In this document: positions 25,963 through 34,706 of the stretch, piece after piece | Layout of the letters: the number at the start of each line of letters is the position of its first letter | Position numbering within the stretch: the stretch's first letter is position 1 | From: JAMLHH01 sp964653095 | Lineage (GTDB): Bacteria > Bacteroidota > Bacteroidia > Chitinophagales > JADIYW01 | Direction: 5' to 3' | NCBI GenBank assembly: GCA_964653095.1 | Contig: CAZZEH010000014.1 | Location: 1-64,000, forward strand | Length of the DNA stretch: 64,000 nt | Program-made: the position numbers and the translations under genes | Notes under the pieces: model-generated | What the model was told of the DNA's origin: nothing | What the model saw: only the letters and a program-made list of their open reading frames with translations | The model's database searches: none

Positions 25963-26577
25963 TTAATGAATAAATATTGATATCAATCCGGTGATTATCA
26001 ACACTAATCCGGTAATTATTCCGGCACTGTGTTCTAATCTGTGTGAATCAAAGTTTAACAACCCTTTATATGCTTTGTTCACAAGAAGTACCATGCCCGA
26101 TATTGTAATAATCGAATAAATAAAAGCCATACCAAACAAAAGCCATATTGAATGAGTCCCGGCTAAAAGAAAATAAGCTTCAATTTCTAAACAAGGCGAT
26201 AAAAACATAGCCAAAGTCAATGCTAGGACAATATTTTTTTTGCTGTACTTTTCCAATCCGCCTCCATGTATATGAAAGTGTTTATGTCTGTGATGTCTGA
26301 CAATAAAAACCAGTCCCATTACAATCAGAATTGTCGGAGCAGCAATATGGGTAATGTGTTCAATATTTTCTGAAATCCTATATCCGGCAAGTCCCAATAC
26401 CAGACCTATAAGCACAGTACTTGCGGTATGGGATAAAGCTGTAACAAAAGTTATTCTTTTCACTTCGGGGCGGGACCAGCCCTGCTGTTTGGCCAAAGCC
26501 AAAATGGGCAGCCAGTGACTTGGGATTGCCGCATGCAGGACACTGATTATTATGCTTCCGATTATTAAACTTGTCAT
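25963..26577 (-). CDS. Polytopic membrane protein, probable metal permease (RcnA/NicO-like)
   Basis: The 204-residue protein has about six transmembrane helices. The N-terminus LHAAIPSHWLPILAL and the segment VTALSHTASTVLIGLVLG resemble the histidine-containing helices of the NicO/RcnA nickel-cobalt exporter and SafE/TauE-like superfamily. A cytoplasmic-looking loop is histidine rich (RHHRHKHFHIHGGG near 93-106), and SPCLEIEAYFL near 126 is a further conserved-looking block. It lies between glpD (20 bases) and the P-type ATPase (12 bases). I infer metal efflux in partnership with the ATPase; the metal is unknown. Confidence 0.65.
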   Translation of the reverse strand: MTSLIIGSIIISVLHAAIPSHWLPILALAKQQGWSRPEVKRITFVTALSHTASTVLIGLVLGLAGYRISENIEHITHIAAPTILIVMGLVFIVRHHRHKHFHIHGGGLEKYSKKNIVLALTLAMFLSPCLEIEAYFLLAGTHSIWLLFGMAFIYSIITISGMVLLVNKAYKGLLNFDSHRLEHSAGIITGLVLIITGLISIFIH

Positions 26578-26597
26578 TGAGAAGACATTTTCTAAAT

Positions 26598-28235
26598 TTA
26601 ATTTTTAAATCTCATAACCGACTGATACTCTTCTTTGAATTCTAATAATTCCTTTTTTGAATCTTTTTCAGACCTTTTTAGTTTTTGTACTATATGCTGA
26701 TGTATTAGCGGATAAATCTGTTCCAAAGAAGGTCTTTCAAAATAAAGCCTTCCGGTTCTTCTGATTACAAAATCAGATATATTTTGGCACATTTCATTTT
26801 CAATGGAATAGTCTATTTCAGATAGCAGTAAAGGATACTCAGAGTTTTTGTACTTGTCTGCATTTTCCAGTATCTCCAAGGCATTAGAACCATACTTTAA
26901 GGTTAAAGACTTCACCTCTTTTTTATCATATTGTCCGTAAGATGATACAAATTTATTTATTAAGCTTCTTATAGACTGCTCGCCAAGAATATCACCTCCT
27001 GAGAGAACCACATTTTTAGTGGAAGAGCGCACAAACGGAGTTCCATTTTCTCTGCTCATCTGAATCAAGGCTCTGTCCACTGCACGTTTGGCCATCTTTC
27101 TGTATCCGGTAAGTTTTCCTCCTGCCATTGAAATCAGACCGGACTCCGAAATAAATATTTCATCTTTTCTGGAAAGTTCAGAAGGAGATTTACCGTCTTC
27201 ATGTATCAAAGGTCTGAGACCTGCCCAGGTGGACTGTACATCATCCATAGAAAGATTGGCAGACGGAAAGATAAAGTTGGTCGCATTGAGAATATATTCT
27301 ACATCCTCTTTTTCGGCATAGCACTTATCTGTATCACCACTATAATTCGTGTCAGTTGTTCCCAAATACACGATATCCTGTCTCGGAATTGCAAAAACCA
27401 TTCTCCCATCCGTTGTCACATCAAAATATACGGCCTGACCTATCGGAAGTCTGTCTTTTGATATTACTATATGCACACCTTTGGTCAGATGTAATCTTTT
27501 ACCTTCAAGAGATTTGTCGGATTTTCTCAATTCATCTACCCATGGCCCGGCTGCATTAATTACTTTTTTGGCTTTAATGTCAAAAGATTTCCCGGAAATT
27601 TTGTCTTTTACTTTCGCACCAACAACTTTCCCATCACTATACAAAAGACTTTCCGCCTGAATATAATTTAAGGATAAAGCACCTTTATGCTGAGCAGTTT
27701 TTAGGACTTCAATTACTAACCTTGCATCATCCGAACGATACTCAATATACACTCCCCCACCTAATAAAATTTCTTCTTTCAGCATGGGTTCACGGCTGAG
27801 TGTTTTCGTTTTGTTCAGCATGAATCTTCTTTCATCTCTCTTTACTCCCGCCAGTCGATCATACATATACAATCCCAAAGAAGTAGAATATCTGCCCAAA
27901 GAACCTCCATCTATTATGGGTAAAAGCATTTTTTCGGGATATACGATGTGTGGAGCGTTTTTATACAATATCGCACGCTCATGCCCTGTCTCTCTCACAA
28001 TGCCAAACTCCAATTGTTTTAAATATCTCAGGCCGCCATGAATAAGTTTGGTAGAGCGACTGCTGGTACCGTGTGCAAAATCATTTTTTTCTATTAAAGC
28101 CACTTTCAGGCCTCGAATCGCAGCATCTAAAGCTATGCCGGCTCCGGTAATACCGCCACCTATGACTAAAATATCAAATTCCTGATTGTTGAATTGCGTA
28201 ATAAATTTATCCCGATTCTCTGAAGAAAATTCCAT
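26598..28235 (-). CDS. glpD: Glycerol-3-phosphate dehydrogenase/oxidase (FAD)
   Basis: The 545-residue flavoprotein oxidises sn-glycerol 3-phosphate to dihydroxyacetone phosphate and passes electrons to the quinone pool. The FAD motif GGGITGAG is near residue 26, followed by SSRSTKLIHGGLRYLKQLE and the later FVIRRTGRLYFE segment of the C-terminal domain; GGKLTGYRKMA near 375 is characteristic. The open frame extends to a GTG at 28256, but that codon falls at the end of a -7 promoter box, so the ATG at 28235 is preferred. It heads a group with two metal-transport genes. Confidence 0.9.
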   Translation of the reverse strand: MEFSSENRDKFITQFNNQEFDILVIGGGITGAGIALDAAIRGLKVALIEKNDFAHGTSSRSTKLIHGGLRYLKQLEFGIVRETGHERAILYKNAPHIVYPEKMLLPIIDGGSLGRYSTSLGLYMYDRLAGVKRDERRFMLNKTKTLSREPMLKEEILLGGGVYIEYRSDDARLVIEVLKTAQHKGALSLNYIQAESLLYSDGKVVGAKVKDKISGKSFDIKAKKVINAAGPWVDELRKSDKSLEGKRLHLTKGVHIVISKDRLPIGQAVYFDVTTDGRMVFAIPRQDIVYLGTTDTNYSGDTDKCYAEKEDVEYILNATNFIFPSANLSMDDVQSTWAGLRPLIHEDGKSPSELSRKDEIFISESGLISMAGGKLTGYRKMAKRAVDRALIQMSRENGTPFVRSSTKNVVLSGGDILGEQSIRSLINKFVSSYGQYDKKEVKSLTLKYGSNALEILENADKYKNSEYPLLLSEIDYSIENEMCQNISDFVIRRTGRLYFERPSLEQIYPLIHQHIVQKLKRSEKDSKKELLEFKEEYQSVMRFKN

Positions 28236-28255
28236 TGCCGTTATTAAATTTTGCA

Positions 28256-28263
28256 CAAAGATA
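28256..28263 (-). promoter_or_regulatory. -7 promoter box of glpD
   Basis: The minus strand reads TATCTTTG, an exact TAnnTTTG match, 20 bases before the glpD ATG at 28235. A transcript starting a few bases downstream would have a leader of about 15 bases. Confidence 0.55.
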
Positions 28264-28344
28264 CCTTATTAAATAAAGTGAAAAGAACTGTTTTTTAGGT
28301 TTAATACTTTCACAAAGGACTCCCTATTTAGTCTTCTCACGATT

Positions 28345-28367
28345 AACAACTTTCCTTTGAAGTTGTT
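28345..28367. repeat. Inverted repeat between ilvA and glpD
   Basis: AACAACTT and AAGTTGTT form an 8-bp inverted repeat with a 7-base spacer, upstream of the glpD promoter and downstream of it in no gene. It has no T-run, so it is not a typical terminator; it could be an operator or a weak hairpin. Confidence 0.35.
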
Positions 28368-28424
28368 CCCGGCTAAAAATTCGTAACAGCAGTACCGAAA
28401 TATATACTCTCAGAATGCGGAAAA

Positions 28425-29681
28425 TTAAATCAATAAGTTGAAAAGGAACGGATCATCATTAATAACAGAAAATTTAATTCCAAATTGCTCCATCCGATCT
28501 AACAGAGGCTGGTAATCTTCGGGCTGTTTCAATTCTATTCCGACCAGTGCCGGTCCACTTTCTTTATTATTTTTCTTAGTATAGGTAAAAGATGTAATGT
28601 CGTCATCTGGACCTAACACATCATTCACAAATTCTTTCAAAGCTCCTGAACGCTGGGGAAATGAAACCATAAAATAATATTTCAACCCTTCATATATCAG
28701 AGAACGCTCCTTGATGTCCGGCATGCGTTCAATATCATTGTTTCCTCCACTTAACACACACACTACATTTTTCCCGCGAATTTTATCCTGGTACATTCTT
28801 AGTGCGGCAACTGATAATGCTCCGGCCGGCTCGGCAACTATGGCCTCGCGGTTATACAGACGAAGTATCGAAGTCGCCACCGCTCCCTCCGGAACAGTAA
28901 GAATGTCGTCCACTCCGTATTTTTGAATAATCTCAAAAGGAATACGCCCAATTTCTTTGACAGCCGCTCCATCCACAAAATTATTTATTGTATCTAATCT
29001 GACTATCTGACCCGCATCAAGTGAGGTTTTCAGAGATGGAGCTCCTTTGGGTTCAACTGCAATAATTTTAGCATTTGGGTATTTTTTCCTAAGATAAATA
29101 GACATTCCGCTGATCAGCCCGGCACCACCCACCGGAATAAAAAAATAATCCGGTTGAGTTTGTTTTAATTGCTTGGCAATTTCCATAGCCACTGTACCCT
29201 GCCCCTCTATTATGAGCTTGGAATCAAAAGGCGATACCATGACACTATTATGCTGCTCCACATATTTTACAGATGCGGATTTGGCATCATCGTAAGTATC
29301 CCCGGAAAGTACAACTTCAATCCAACCCTTTCCAAGCCTTTTTACTGCTCTGACTTTTTGTTTGGGAGTAGTAGCCGGCATAAAAATGACTCCTTTAATC
29401 TGTAATTTTTCACATGAATATGCAACCCCCTGCGCATGGTTTCCCGCACTCGAACAAACCACACCCCTCTTTCTTTCGGATTGAGACAGGTTGGAAATAA
29501 AATTATAGGCTCCTCGTATTTTGTAAGACCTTACAATCTGCAAATCTTCTCTTTTCAAATACACCTGTGCATGATACTCTTCCGTGAGATAAGTACTTTT
29601 CTGCAATGGGGTCACGGTAGTAACTCCGGCTAAAAGTTCTGCTGCTTTTAAAACACCTTCGTATGTAGGTAATTCTGTCAC
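28425..29681 (-). CDS. ilvA: Threonine ammonia-lyase (threonine dehydratase)
   Basis: The pyridoxal-phosphate enzyme of about 418 residues deaminates threonine to 2-oxobutanoate, the first step of isoleucine synthesis. The Schiff-base lysine lies in VRSYKIRGAYNF near residue 54, SSAGNHAQGVAYSC is the substrate loop near 82-95, and a glycine-rich phosphate loop VGGAGLISG is near 186. A C-terminal ACT-like regulatory domain of about 80 residues (FMVSFPQRSGALKEFV, ALVGIELKQPEDYQPLLDRM) suggests feedback control by isoleucine. The longest frame starts at TTG 29696, but this lies in the promoter; GTG 29681 is preferred. Confidence 0.9.
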   Translation of the reverse strand: MTELPTYEGVLKAAELLAGVTTVTPLQKSTYLTEEYHAQVYLKREDLQIVRSYKIRGAYNFISNLSQSERKRGVVCSSAGNHAQGVAYSCEKLQIKGVIFMPATTPKQKVRAVKRLGKGWIEVVLSGDTYDDAKSASVKYVEQHNSVMVSPFDSKLIIEGQGTVAMEIAKQLKQTQPDYFFIPVGGAGLISGMSIYLRKKYPNAKIIAVEPKGAPSLKTSLDAGQIVRLDTINNFVDGAAVKEIGRIPFEIIQKYGVDDILTVPEGAVATSILRLYNREAIVAEPAGALSVAALRMYQDKIRGKNVVCVLSGGNNDIERMPDIKERSLIYEGLKYYFMVSFPQRSGALKEFVNDVLGPDDDITSFTYTKKNNKESGPALVGIELKQPEDYQPLLDRMEQFGIKFSVINDDPFLFNLLI

Positions 29682-29693
29682 TTTATTTTTTTT

Positions 29694-29723
29694 CAAATGT
29701 AACTAATCCTTTGATTACAACAA
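29694..29723 (-). promoter_or_regulatory. Promoter of ilvA (-33 TTG, 19 bases, -7 TACATTTG)
   Basis: On the minus strand a TTG (29723-29721) is followed after exactly 19 bases by TACATTTG (29701-29694), the textbook Bacteroidota arrangement. The TTG of the -7 box coincides with the apparent first codon of the longest frame, showing that frame is too long. Confidence 0.65.
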
Positions 29724-29874
29724 TCCAAGCCTTCAGATTTCTCAGAAACTACATAGAATCTTAACACAGTCCGGCTGATTTATAGATTGTTAGTATTAAA
29801 TAATATGTTATAGATAGAAAAAACAGTAACTTTTCGTCGAATATAAAATTCACAAACCAACTTGAATTAGAAAT

Positions 29875-30675
29875 ATGATTTCATCTAAAAATTTAGGATT
29901 AATCTTCTTTCCATTTTTACTTATCTCCTGCAATCAGAATGAGTTAAAATTGCAGGAAGATACTACGGCGAGGGAGATTGACAAGACCGCTAATCTTTTA
30001 GAAAGTGCTGCTCCCGTTAACACCCAGTCATTTATAAACTATACTTCCGCCGGCACTCAGGGCGAAAAACTCAATCCTGAGCATGGAATGCCCGGGCACC
30101 GATGTGATATCCCCGTCGGAGCACCTTTAAACGCTAATTCCTCAGACTTTCAGTTTGCGGAAGGAGATGGAGAACATATCAACTTGACGCAACTAACTAA
30201 CAATCCAAAACTTAATCCGGAACATGGAATGCCGGGACACAGATGTGATATCCCTGTCGGAGCACCTTTGGATTCCAAACCGGTGGAAAAAGCAGAAACA
30301 CAACAAATCATTGCCACACCTCAAGCCAGCACGCCTATCAAACCGGAAGGTCCCAAACCCAAAAACAATCCCGAACACGGGCAGCCATGGCATAGATGCG
30401 ATATACCTGTTGGAGCACCTTTGGATTCTAAACCGGCAGAAAAGGCAGAAGTTCAGAATATGACTACTTCGCCTCAGGCAAGTGTACCTGCCAAACCGGA
30501 AGGTCCTAAACCTAAAAACAATCCTGAACACGGACAGCCCTGGCACAGATGCGATATAGCCGTCGGAGCGCCTTTAGACTCCAAGCCGGAGGAAGAAACC
30601 ATTACAATACAACCTGAAGAGACCGACATACAAAACATTGAATTAGAACCAGTTCAGATTCCGGGTATAGAATAA
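29875..30675 (+). CDS. Lipoprotein with four NPEHG-HRCDI-VGAPL repeats
   Basis: The 266-residue product has a lipoprotein signal (Cys19 in LLISCNQNE). The rest is low-complexity, Pro/Glu/Lys-rich linker carrying four copies of the motif NPEHGxPxHRCDIxVGAPL at residues 67-85, 114-132, 165-183 and 215-233. The last two sit in a duplicated unit of about 50 residues (KPEGPKPKNNPEHG). The motif also occurs, usually singly, in uncharacterised Bacteroidota proteins as I recall; its role is unknown. The invariant His and Cys could bind a metal or heme, or the Cys could be a modification site. The gene stands alone. Confidence 0.75.
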   Translation: MISSKNLGLIFFPFLLISCNQNELKLQEDTTAREIDKTANLLESAAPVNTQSFINYTSAGTQGEKLNPEHGMPGHRCDIPVGAPLNANSSDFQFAEGDGEHINLTQLTNNPKLNPEHGMPGHRCDIPVGAPLDSKPVEKAETQQIIATPQASTPIKPEGPKPKNNPEHGQPWHRCDIPVGAPLDSKPAEKAEVQNMTTSPQASVPAKPEGPKPKNNPEHGQPWHRCDIAVGAPLDSKPEEETITIQPEETDIQNIELEPVQIPGIE

Positions 30676-30935
30676 TCAACCTTCAAATCTTTTAAACGGT
30701 ATCCTAAGTTCAATTGCATTATTACTTTTTAATTGGCGGCTTCTGCACAGAGCTAATATCTCTAAGCTCTAACAATAAGGAACTTTAGCCCTTCTGTCAA
30801 TAGAAAAGATATCTATAATAACAGGGGCAGGTAATAAAAAATATATGTCTAATCTATTTAATAATACACATACAAGACAAACGCTTTGTCACCTCTATAC
30901 AGCGATCTTTAAACAAGTATAAAAGGTGGAAAAGG

Positions 30936-31889
30936 TTACCAAACCGGACAACGGTACATATTAGATTTAAACTTACCTTTCATGGCTCCCAAAACAAATA
31001 GGAATGATGCCTGAACGCGGAAGAACTGGTCGTTATCATCTTTATCGCCTCTAATCTCACCGGGCCTGGTAATCACATTTAACCTTGGGTCATTCATATT
31101 TAATTCTAACGACCTGTTATGAAGTCTGTATATTTGAGCTGCAGTTTCCGGACTGTAATAATTGTAAAGCAACATCTGATCAATAAAATCCGTACTTACA
31201 TCATCTAAATAATCTGTAAATGTCTGATGGTAAACTACTTCAAAAGTCATTGACAGAGCCGGACCTGCATTAAACTTTAATCCCGCAGACCCTAATAGCT
31301 GTGGCTGAATCAGCTTGTACTTATCGGGAAAGCCGGGCAATCCCTGTCCTTCTGTACCCAATGGCTGTAGTCTAACCTTCTCACCAGTCAATGGATCAGT
31401 AGTTCTCGGATCAAACCAAAATGCTCCACCTCCAATTCCGACAAAAGGAGCTACTCTAAAGTTTTCATTATTGCCGGGTTCATGTTTATAGAGATTCAGT
31501 TCCAGCATTCCGCCAAATGATATAATCGGGCTGGTAAAATTAAGATTTCTGTATCTTCTTGGATAACCTCTGTCCACAAACCATTCTGCTTTTGAAAACT
31601 TGTCGTTACCAGTGATTTGGGTATATGCTAATTCTGCTTTTAAAGCAAGAAAGTAATTGATATTATATTTATAAAATACTCCTACAGCCGGTCTTGTTAC
31701 CTGTATATTCAAATCGTGAATAAAACCCCTGCCAATATTTTTGGACCCTCCCAAATCTCCCAAAAAAGAAGATACTCCCGCTGAGAAGCCTAACGAATGT
31801 GAGGGCAAAAAAGGTTGAGATTTAACATTTTGTGCTAAGGCTATTAAAACTAACAGCAATAGCACACGTGTGAACTTAAAACTCTCCAT
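30936..31889 (-). CDS. DUF6089 (PorG-like) outer-membrane beta-barrel protein
   Basis: The 317-residue protein has a signal peptide (to about NVKSQ) and a repeated pattern of amphipathic beta strands. The block LGFSAGVSSFLGDLGGSKN followed by RPAVGVFYKYNINYFLALKAE is typical of the DUF6089 family, to which the type IX secretion component PorG belongs as far as I recall. Here the link to secretion is an inference: the gene is not beside other secretion genes. The C-terminal sequence MKGKFKSNMYRCPVW is unusual for a barrel. Confidence 0.65.
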   Translation of the reverse strand: MESFKFTRVLLLLVLIALAQNVKSQPFLPSHSLGFSAGVSSFLGDLGGSKNIGRGFIHDLNIQVTRPAVGVFYKYNINYFLALKAELAYTQITGNDKFSKAEWFVDRGYPRRYRNLNFTSPIISFGGMLELNLYKHEPGNNENFRVAPFVGIGGGAFWFDPRTTDPLTGEKVRLQPLGTEGQGLPGFPDKYKLIQPQLLGSAGLKFNAGPALSMTFEVVYHQTFTDYLDDVSTDFIDQMLLYNYYSPETAAQIYRLHNRSLELNMNDPRLNVITRPGEIRGDKDDNDQFFRVQASFLFVLGAMKGKFKSNMYRCPVW

Positions 31890-31925
31890 CTTTTATTTTT
31901 AAATCTTAACCTTCTTATTGTTTAA

Positions 31926-31933
31926 CAAACGTA
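31926..31933 (-). promoter_or_regulatory. -7 promoter box of the DUF6089 gene
   Basis: The minus strand reads TACGTTTG, an exact TAnnTTTG match, 36 bases upstream of the ATG. Confidence 0.45.
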
Positions 31934-32086
31934 TTCAACTTAAAAAAAAGTACTATCTGACTTATCATATACTTAAATGAATTCTAAAAATATGACTATT
32001 TAAGAATTTCACAAATTGTTTTTAAAATTAATTAATCTCAATTCAATTATTGCCACGCGCCTAATCATACCTTTTCTGTCGATGAA

Positions 32087-32716
32087 TCATCCTATCTCTT
32101 TGCATATACAACACTTGTCCAAACTATGACCTCTTGCAGGGCAATACGTTCGACCATAGTATATAATTTGCAAATGTAGCTTATTCCAACTATTCTTATC
32201 AAAAATCTCTTTTAAATCTTTTTCTGTTTGAACTACATTTTTTCCATTAGTCAGCTTCCATCTTTGAGCTAACCGATGAATATGGGTATCTACAGGGAAA
32301 GCCGGAATATGAAAAGCCTGGCTCATTACCACTGACGCTGTCTTATGTCCGACACCCGGCAAAGCTTCTAATTCTTCAAAAGTTTTGGGTACTTTCCCAT
32401 TATACTTTTCTACTAAAATTGCAGACAATTCGGATATAGCCTTTGACTTCCTCGGAGACAGACCACAAGGTCTGATAATTTCTCTGATTTTATCCACGGG
32501 TAGTTTGGCCATATCAAACGGATTGTCAGCTAAAGCAAATAAATGCGGTGTGATTTTATTCACTCTTTCGTCCGTACACTGGGCAGAAAGCAACACAGCT
32601 ATCAATAAAGTATAAGGGTCTTTATGCGACAAAGGAATAGGGGTTTCCGGGAAAAGTCTGTCTAAAGTCTGTTGAATGAAGGCAGCTCTTTCTTTTTTGG
32701 TCATTTTTTCTGACAT
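32087..32716 (-). CDS. nth: Endonuclease III (DNA glycosylase/AP lyase)
   Basis: The 209-residue base-excision repair enzyme removes oxidised pyrimidines and cuts at abasic sites. The helix-hairpin-helix with catalytic lysine is ALPGVGHKTASVV (Lys125) and the catalytic aspartate lies in PVDTHIHRLAQRW (Asp143). At the C-terminus cysteines lie at 192, 202, 203 and 205, spaced C-x9-C-C-x-C rather than the C-x6-C-x2-C-x5-C of the E. coli iron-sulfur loop. Similar shortened tails exist in Bacteroidota, so this is a family variant, but the cluster may be absent or ligated differently. It is divergent from rnhA with 28 bases between. Confidence 0.9.
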   Translation of the reverse strand: MSEKMTKKERAAFIQQTLDRLFPETPIPLSHKDPYTLLIAVLLSAQCTDERVNKITPHLFALADNPFDMAKLPVDKIREIIRPCGLSPRKSKAISELSAILVEKYNGKVPKTFEELEALPGVGHKTASVVMSQAFHIPAFPVDTHIHRLAQRWKLTNGKNVVQTEKDLKEIFDKNSWNKLHLQIIYYGRTYCPARGHSLDKCCICKEIG

Positions 32717-32744
32717 TTGGACAATTTAGTTATTTTCCCATAAA

Positions 32745-33236
32745 ATGCCGCAATTAGTAGAAATATATACAGACGGAGCTTCACGAGGGAATCCGGGACC
32801 TGGTGGTTTTGGCGTGATTTTAAGAGCTAACGGGAAAGAAAAAAGATTATCCGGAGGCTTTAGAAAAACCACAAACAACCGAATGGAGTTGTTGGCTGTA
32901 ATCGTTGGCCTAGAGGCTCTCAAAAAAGACAATTTGGATGTAATTATTTATTCCGATTCTAAATACGTAGTGGACAGTGTATCTAAAGGCTGGGTTTTCA
33001 AATGGGTTCAAAAAGAAAATTTTGCCAAAAAAAAGAATGAAGACCTCTGGAGAAGATATTTAGTCTCACATAAAAAACACAACATCCGATTTGTTTGGGT
33101 AAAAGGTCATGCCGATAACTATTACAATAATCTATGTGACGAATTGGCGACAGTAGCTGCTGATCATGATGCGACTCAAATTGACCATGGATTTGAAAAT
33201 TCAGCTAATGACACTGCATCACTATTCGACCGGTAG
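32745..33236 (+). CDS. rnhA: Ribonuclease HI
   Basis: The 163-residue enzyme cleaves RNA in RNA/DNA hybrids. The four acidic catalytic residues are visible: Asp10 in IYTDGASRGNPG, Glu48 in NNRMELLAV, Asp71 in YSDSKYV and Asp132 in LCDELA, with the helper His122 in KGHADN. A basic protrusion KWVQKENFAKKKNEDLWRRY is present as in the E. coli enzyme. The last 32 bases overlap the end of a convergent lipoprotein gene. Confidence 0.95.
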   Translation: MPQLVEIYTDGASRGNPGPGGFGVILRANGKEKRLSGGFRKTTNNRMELLAVIVGLEALKKDNLDVIIYSDSKYVVDSVSKGWVFKWVQKENFAKKKNEDLWRRYLVSHKKHNIRFVWVKGHADNYYNNLCDELATVAADHDATQIDHGFENSANDTASLFDR

Positions 33237-33675
33237 TCACCTTATTGCTAAACAAACCTGCCCGGTCTCTTACCTGTATTTCAAACTCTAATGTGTCATT
33301 TTGGCGATCCGGGAAAAGCGGGTTACAATAAATCTTTGACAGCAAATTTAAACTGATTTCTCCGGATATATCTTTCACGCTGCCTTTGGCCGGAATATGC
33401 GGAATGGAAAAGCTTAATGAATCTGTGATTCCAAACCGTTTATCTGTTATGAATAAATTAGGAATTGTGTCAGACTGGTTTTTCTTACCTAAATCTCCGT
33501 TTCCATCTCGAAACTCAAGTACAACTACGACCGAATCTCCGGGCATCGGAACAGCTCGCGACATGTAAACCCCCTGAATGGCTATATACGGTTCATCCGG
33601 GTAATTTGGCGCTTTGTAACAGCCCGCGAGAACTAAAAGAGTCAGAGCAAAAAAAGAAAAGAATTTTATGTTCAT
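33205..33675 (-). CDS. Lipoprotein of unknown function
   Basis: The 156-residue product has a lipoprotein signal with Cys19 (LLVLAGCYKAPNYPDEPYI). The body looks like a single beta-sandwich domain, with VVVVLEFRDGNGDLG near residue 50, resembling calcium-binding or Ig-like loops found in many Bacteroidota lipoproteins, and LEFEIQVRDRAGLFSN near the end. No family is named with confidence. Its 3' end overlaps rnhA by 32 bases tail to tail. It is divergent from the LuxE-like gene, 44 bases away. Confidence 0.6.
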   Translation of the reverse strand: MNIKFFSFFALTLLVLAGCYKAPNYPDEPYIAIQGVYMSRAVPMPGDSVVVVLEFRDGNGDLGKKNQSDTIPNLFITDKRFGITDSLSFSIPHIPAKGSVKDISGEISLNLLSKIYCNPLFPDRQNDTLEFEIQVRDRAGLFSNKVTTGRIVMQCH

Positions 33676-33719
33676 ATACGAATCACTAACTTTATATTTT
33701 TACTTTCATTCAAAAAAAC

Positions 33720-34706
33720 ATGCCGGATTATCTCCAATTATATTCTAAGATTTTTAGCATAAATAAATACAACTTTGATAATCTTGCTTTGGAAGTTTTC
33801 GAATATCAGTATTTGCATAATCCAATTTACAGGAAATTTGTAAATTATCTCAATAAAAAAGACTCCGTCAAAGATATATATTCTATCCCTTTCATGCCTG
33901 TGGAATTTTTCAAAAATCATATCGTACTGTCCGATGAATTTAAACCTATTGATTTTTTTGAAAGCAGCGGTACGACAGGAAGTATGCCAAGCAGACATTA
34001 TTTTGAAAATTTAAAATATTACGAGTCGAGCTACTTATTGGGATTTGAACAACAATACGGCAATCCGTCTGACTGGGTTATTCTGGGGCTGCTTCCCTCC
34101 TACTTAGAACGTCAGCATGCATCATTAGTGTACATGGTACAAGGGCTTATGGAAAAATCAGGAAACCCCGAAAACGGCTTTTATCTTTATAACTATGCCA
34201 GTCTTTATCAGAAACTGAAACGACTAACAACTCAAAACCAAAAAGTGCTGCTGTTTGGAGTAACTTTCGCGCTATTGGATTTTGCCGATCAATACTCAGG
34301 AGATTTTGATCATATCACTATTATAGAGACGGGTGGGATGAAAGGTCGGGGCAGAGAACTCACACGAGAAGAAGTACATAGTATTCTCCATAAAAAACTC
34401 AATACAAAAAATATTCATTCGGAATATGGTATGACAGAAATGTTTTCTCAGGCATATTCCACTCACTCGGGCGTTTTCTACAGTTCTCCCACAATGAAGG
34501 TATTAAAAAGAAATCCCTATGACCCTTTTGATGTTCAAAGCTCAGAGGGGAGAGGTAATATTAACGTGATTGACCTGTCTAACCTGCATTCTTGTGCATT
34601 TATCGCCACCATGGACATTGCAGAATTTCAAAGTGATAACGGCTTCGAAGTTCTAGGCCGCTCAGATTATAGTGACATACGAGGGTGTAACCTGATGTTT
34701 GAATAA
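33720..34706 (+). CDS. LuxE-like acyl-protein synthetase family enzyme
   Basis: The 328-residue protein matches the LuxE-type branch of the adenylate-forming enzymes. The phosphate-binding loop FFESSGTTGSMPSRH is near residues 79-93, and the adenylation core motif HSEYGMTEMFSQAYS near 237-251, with GRSDYSDIRGCNLM near the end as the A8-like block. LuxE activates fatty acids as acyl-AMP and transfers them to its own cysteine. No luxC, luxD or luxAB is nearby, so the acyl or aryl substrate is unknown. It abuts the convergent MCE gene with no base between the stops. Confidence 0.75.
   Translation: MPDYLQLYSKIFSINKYNFDNLALEVFEYQYLHNPIYRKFVNYLNKKDSVKDIYSIPFMPVEFFKNHIVLSDEFKPIDFFESSGTTGSMPSRHYFENLKYYESSYLLGFEQQYGNPSDWVILGLLPSYLERQHASLVYMVQGLMEKSGNPENGFYLYNYASLYQKLKRLTTQNQKVLLFGVTFALLDFADQYSGDFDHITIIETGGMKGRGRELTREEVHSILHKKLNTKNIHSEYGMTEMFSQAYSTHSGVFYSSPTMKVLKRNPYDPFDVQSSEGRGNINVIDLSNLHSCAFIATMDIAEFQSDNGFEVLGRSDYSDIRGCNLMFE

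Noticed and set aside
33720..34706. Bioluminescence gene cluster
   Set aside because: Only a LuxE-like gene is present; there is no luxA, luxB, luxC or luxD, so the call was kept to the enzyme family.
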